Source: Caballeronia catudaia
Lineage (GTDB): Bacteria; Pseudomonadota; Gammaproteobacteria; Burkholderiales; Burkholderiaceae
Assembly: GCF_001544755.2 (NCBI RefSeq)
Contig: NZ_FCOF02000026.1
Coordinates: forward strand, 1-64,000
Direction of reading: 5' to 3'
Length of the DNA: 64,000 bases
Part shown: positions 61,445 to 64,000 of the stretch, in pieces
How the letters are laid out: each line of letters starts with the position of its first letter
Numbering within the stretch: position 1 is the stretch's first letter
The notes under the pieces: model-generated
Database searches by the model: none
What the model was told of the DNA's origin: nothing
Seen by the model: the letters and a program-made list of their open reading frames with translations, nothing else
Made by a program: the position numbers and the translations under genes

Positions 61445-63076
61445 TTATTGCATGCCGACGCCATCGAAACGCACGTAGCCGAGCGGCTCGATCTTCATGT
61501 TCGTCACCTTCTTGCTGACGGGCTGATAGACCGTCGAGTGCGCGATCGGCGAGAACGGCAGTTGTTGCGCGAAGATCTGCTGCGCGTCGGTGTACGCCTT
61601 CGTGCGCGCGGCGACGTCCGTGGTCGAACGGCCCTTCACGACGAGATCGTCGAACGGCTTGTAGCACCACTTCGAGAAGTTGCTGCCCTTCACGGCGTCA
61701 CAGCCGAGCAGCGTGCCGAGCCAGTTGTCGGGATCGCCGTTGTCGCCGGTCCAGCCGATCAGCAGCGCGTCATGCTCGCCCGCGTGCGCGCGCTTCAGAT
61801 ACTCGCCCCACTCGTACGACACGATCTTCGCCTTCACGCCGATCTTCGCCCAGTCGGCCTGAATCATTTCCGCCATCAGGCGCGCGTTCGGGTTGTACGC
61901 GCGTTGCACCGGCATCGCCCACAGCGTGATCTCGAAGCCGTCCGGGAAGCCCGCCTTCTTCAGCAGATCCTTCGCCTTTGCCGTGTCATACGTCTGGCCC
62001 TTCAGGTTCTTGTCGTAGGACCACTGCGTCGGCGGCATCGGTGCGGTGGCAGCCTGACCCGCGCCCTGATACACGGAATCGATGATCGCCTTCTTGTTGA
62101 TCGCCATGTCGAGCGCGCGGCGCACGTCGGTGTTGTCGAGGCCCTTCTTCGTCACGTTGTAAGCCACGTAACCTTCGTTGAAGCCCGCCTGCGACGGCGT
62201 ATCGACATTCGACGCCGACTTCAGCGCCGCGATGTCGCCCGGACGCGGATAGCTCATCACCTGGCATTCGTTGCTCTTCAGCTTCTGCACGCGCACGGCG
62301 GCATCCGGCGTGATCGAGAAGATCAGCTTCGAAATCTGCACGGCGTTCGGCTTCCAGTAATCAGGATTGCCGTCGAAGCGGATGGTCGCGTCCTTCGTGT
62401 AGCTGCGGAAGATGAACGGACCCGTGCCGACCGGCTGCTGGTTGATGTCGGCGGCCTTGCCGTCTTTCATCAGCTTGTCGGTGTATTCGGCCGAGAGGAT
62501 CGACGCGTATTCCATCGCCATGTTCTGGATGAACGGCGCGCTCACTTCCTTCAGCGTGAACTTCACGGTGTACGGATCGACCTTCTCGATCTTCGAGATC
62601 AGCTTGTCCATGCCGAGGTCCGTGAAGTACGGAAACTGCACGTTGTACGCCTTGCGGAACGGATTGTTCGGATCGAGCATGCGGTTGAACGTGAAGATCA
62701 CGTCATCCGCGTTGAATTCGCGCGTCGGCTTGAAGTACGACGTCGTCTGGAACTTCACGCCGTGGCGCAGATGGAACGTGTAGGTGAGACCGTCGGACGA
62801 CACGTCCCACTTTTCTGCGAGACCCGGCTCGACCTTCGTGCCGCCGCGCTCGAATTCGACGAGACGGTTATAGACGGTGAAGGTGTTCGCGGTGAAATCG
62901 GTGCCGGTCGTGTATTGCGCCGGATCGAACCCGGCCGGGCTGCCTTCCGAGCAGTAGACGAGCGTCTTGTTCGGGATGGCGGCGTTTGCCGCAGTGGCTG
63001 CGAAGAGCGAGGCCGTGGCCACGGCGCCCGCGAGCGCCGACCTGCGGACGGCTCGCAACAGGCTGTTTTTGTTCAT
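61445..63076 (-). CDS. dppA: Dipeptide-binding periplasmic protein DppA
   Basis: A 543-residue solute-binding protein of family 5 (SBP_bac_5). The signal peptide spans residues 1-32 (cleavage after ANA). LVYCSEGSPAGFDPAQYTTGTDFT and LAEKWDVSSDGLTYTFHLRHGVKF are the family signature near the N-terminus, and GEHDALLIGWTGDNGDPDNWLGTLLGCDA is typical of dipeptide/heme-precursor binders. It delivers dipeptides to DppBC. It is first in the operon, with its own promoter upstream. Confidence 0.95.
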   Translation of the reverse strand: MNKNSLLRAVRRSALAGAVATASLFAATAANAAIPNKTLVYCSEGSPAGFDPAQYTTGTDFTANTFTVYNRLVEFERGGTKVEPGLAEKWDVSSDGLTYTFHLRHGVKFQTTSYFKPTREFNADDVIFTFNRMLDPNNPFRKAYNVQFPYFTDLGMDKLISKIEKVDPYTVKFTLKEVSAPFIQNMAMEYASILSAEYTDKLMKDGKAADINQQPVGTGPFIFRSYTKDATIRFDGNPDYWKPNAVQISKLIFSITPDAAVRVQKLKSNECQVMSYPRPGDIAALKSASNVDTPSQAGFNEGYVAYNVTKKGLDNTDVRRALDMAINKKAIIDSVYQGAGQAATAPMPPTQWSYDKNLKGQTYDTAKAKDLLKKAGFPDGFEITLWAMPVQRAYNPNARLMAEMIQADWAKIGVKAKIVSYEWGEYLKRAHAGEHDALLIGWTGDNGDPDNWLGTLLGCDAVKGSNFSKWCYKPFDDLVVKGRSTTDVAARTKAYTDAQQIFAQQLPFSPIAHSTVYQPVSKKVTNMKIEPLGYVRFDGVGMQ

Positions 63077-63408
63077 GTTTCCTCCAAGTCAATTCCGGCT
63101 TCTGGCCGGCGTAGCGCGAGTGTACTTGATCGCACCGCCCGTTTTTCGGCGCGTGTGCGCGAAGTCGGGCGCTACCCTAGCACGAACAAAAGTGACGCGC
63201 GTTGTTGGTTTTCCCCACTAGAGTTTGCCGCCGATGGCGCTCCGATAAGGGCAGTTTATCGGCCATGCGCAGAGGTGATGGACCGGAGGACGAAATATTG
63301 CGCGCCAGCGCGCGGGGCGGCGGAAAAAAAGCGGTAATCGGGAGAGATGAGATAGAACCGCGCGGCGAGCGCCGCGCGGGTGAAGCAGTCATGCGCGGGG
63401 TGATTCGA
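63077..63408. other. 330-bp gap between metF and dppA
   Basis: Holds the dppA promoter region and a hairpin after metF. No gene or clear operator was seen. Confidence 0.5.
63358..63379 (-). terminator. Possible terminator after metF
   Basis: A perfect inverted repeat CCGCGCGGCG / CGCCGCGCGG about 30 bp past the metF stop. The following minus-strand sequence TTCTATCTC has only a weak T-tract, so it may not work alone. Confidence 0.4.
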
Positions 63409-64000
63409 TTACGCGCTCTTGAAGCCGAGCCGCTCGCAAATCGTCTTCGAGGCCCACGCGCCGTTGAGCGTGTAGAAGTGCAGGCCCGGCGCGCCTTCGT
63501 CGATGAGACGGCGGCACAATCCGGACACGACGTCCACGCCGAATGCGCGAATCGACTCGCGATCGTCGCCGAAGCTTTCGAGCCGGCGCGCGATCCACTT
63601 CGGCACTTCCGCGCCGCACATGTCGGAGAAGCGCATCAGTTGCGAGAAGTTCGTGATCGGCATGATGCCCGGCACGATCGGCACGTCGACGCCGAGCTTC
63701 CGCGCTTCCTCGACAAACTTGAAGTACGAGTCGGCGTTGAAGAAGTACTGCGTGATCGCCGAGTTCGCGCCCGCCTTCACCTTGCGCGCGAAGTTTTCGA
63801 GATCGGCGCGAGGCGACTTCGATTGCGGATGAAACTCCGGATACGCGGCCACTTCGATGTTGAACCAGTCGCCGTGCTCCTGGCGAATGAACGCCACGAG
63901 CTCCGACGCATAGCGCAACTCGCCGACTTCGCCCATGCCCGAAGGCAGATCGCCGCGCAACGCGACGATATGGCGAATGCCGTGCTCGCGGTAATTCGCG
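63409..64000 (-). CDS. metF: 5,10-methylenetetrahydrofolate reductase, 5' end outside window
   Basis: The C-terminal 197 or so residues of MetF, an FAD enzyme reducing methylene-THF to methyl-THF for methionine synthesis. The reading frame is open to the window end and begins ANYREHGIRHIVALRGD, a conserved MetF segment. FARKVKAGANSAITQYFF and VDVPIVPGIMPITNFSQL (flavin and folate contacts) and the C-terminal HFYTLNGAWASKTICERLGF follow. The complete gene is normally about 275 residues, so roughly the N-terminal third lies beyond position 64000. Confidence 0.95.
   Translation of the reverse strand, partial: ANYREHGIRHIVALRGDLPSGMGEVGELRYASELVAFIRQEHGDWFNIEVAAYPEFHPQSKSPRADLENFARKVKAGANSAITQYFFNADSYFKFVEEARKLGVDVPIVPGIMPITNFSQLMRFSDMCGAEVPKWIARRLESFGDDRESIRAFGVDVVSGLCRRLIDEGAPGLHFYTLNGAWASKTICERLGFKSA

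Noticed and set aside
61160..63337. 725-codon open frame on the plus strand opposite dppA
   Set aside because: Antisense to a well-supported gene; Arg/His/Val-rich composition typical of shadow frames in GC-rich DNA and no ribosome site.
1..64000. tRNA, rRNA, CRISPR arrays, insertion sequences or prophage genes
   Set aside because: None seen on either strand; no transposase, integrase or regularly spaced repeats.

Overview
The window is GC-rich chromosomal DNA from a betaproteobacterium of the Burkholderia / Paraburkholderia / Caballeronia group. This placement rests on codon bias, on gene content typical of that group (folB-ttcA-glmU-glmS block, gudP/gudD with garR/garL, pxpBCA with DUF969/DUF979, HiPIP) and on an exopolysaccharide locus laid out like the cepacian bce cluster. 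The genus cannot be fixed from the sequence alone. No rRNA, tRNA, CRISPR array, insertion sequence or prophage was seen.

Layout. 0-2.4 kb: a decayed YoeB-type toxin with a possible antitoxin, then a cupin / MHS-family transporter pair. 2.5-12.2 kb: housekeeping and accessory genes (HiPIP, L-2-hydroxyglutarate oxidase-like protein, stand-alone AAA+ ATPase, EEP phosphoesterase, single-domain response regulator, AlkB, RidA, diguanylate cyclase, ArsC-like reductase, small secreted proteins, cupin), followed by a DUF72 gene with a frameshift. 13.0-18.9 kb: a D-glucarate catabolic island (gudD, gudP, garR, garL, and a GntR/FCD regulator) with repeated GTC-N4-GAC operator-like sites and a LysR remnant. 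19.2-20.7 kb: a hipBA toxin-antitoxin module. 20.9-30.8 kb: core genes glmS, glmU, ttcA, folB, a FolM-like reductase, a MidA/NDUFAF7-like methyltransferase, cca, a GST and an NDUFA9-like protein. 31.0-38.6 kb: lytic transglycosylase, 5-formyl-THF cyclo-ligase, a MarR-like regulator and the 5-oxoprolinase operon pxpB-pxpC-pxpA with its DUF969/DUF979 membrane pair.

38.6-55.4 kb is the most distinctive region. It holds thirteen co-directional genes on the minus strand, mostly touching or overlapping, that look like a complete Wzx/Wzy-type exopolysaccharide system: UDP-glucose dehydrogenase, bifunctional mannose-6-P isomerase / GDP-mannose pyrophosphorylase, initiating sugar-phosphate transferase, outer-membrane OPX lipoprotein, low-molecular-weight tyrosine phosphatase, BY-kinase/co-polymerase, polymerase/ligase-like protein, four GT4-type glycosyltransferases, a MurJ-like flippase and a secreted PslG-like glycoside hydrolase. 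The first six match cepacian bceC-A-B-E-D-F in kind; the downstream half differs from the cepacian locus as I know it. The initiating transferase lacks the central domain usual in WcaJ/BceB proteins. An AT-rich, gene-free stretch of about 800 bp precedes the locus.

56.2-64.0 kb: a TraB/GumN-family protein, a complete dipeptide ABC transporter (dppABCDF order) and the 3' part of metF, which runs off the window.
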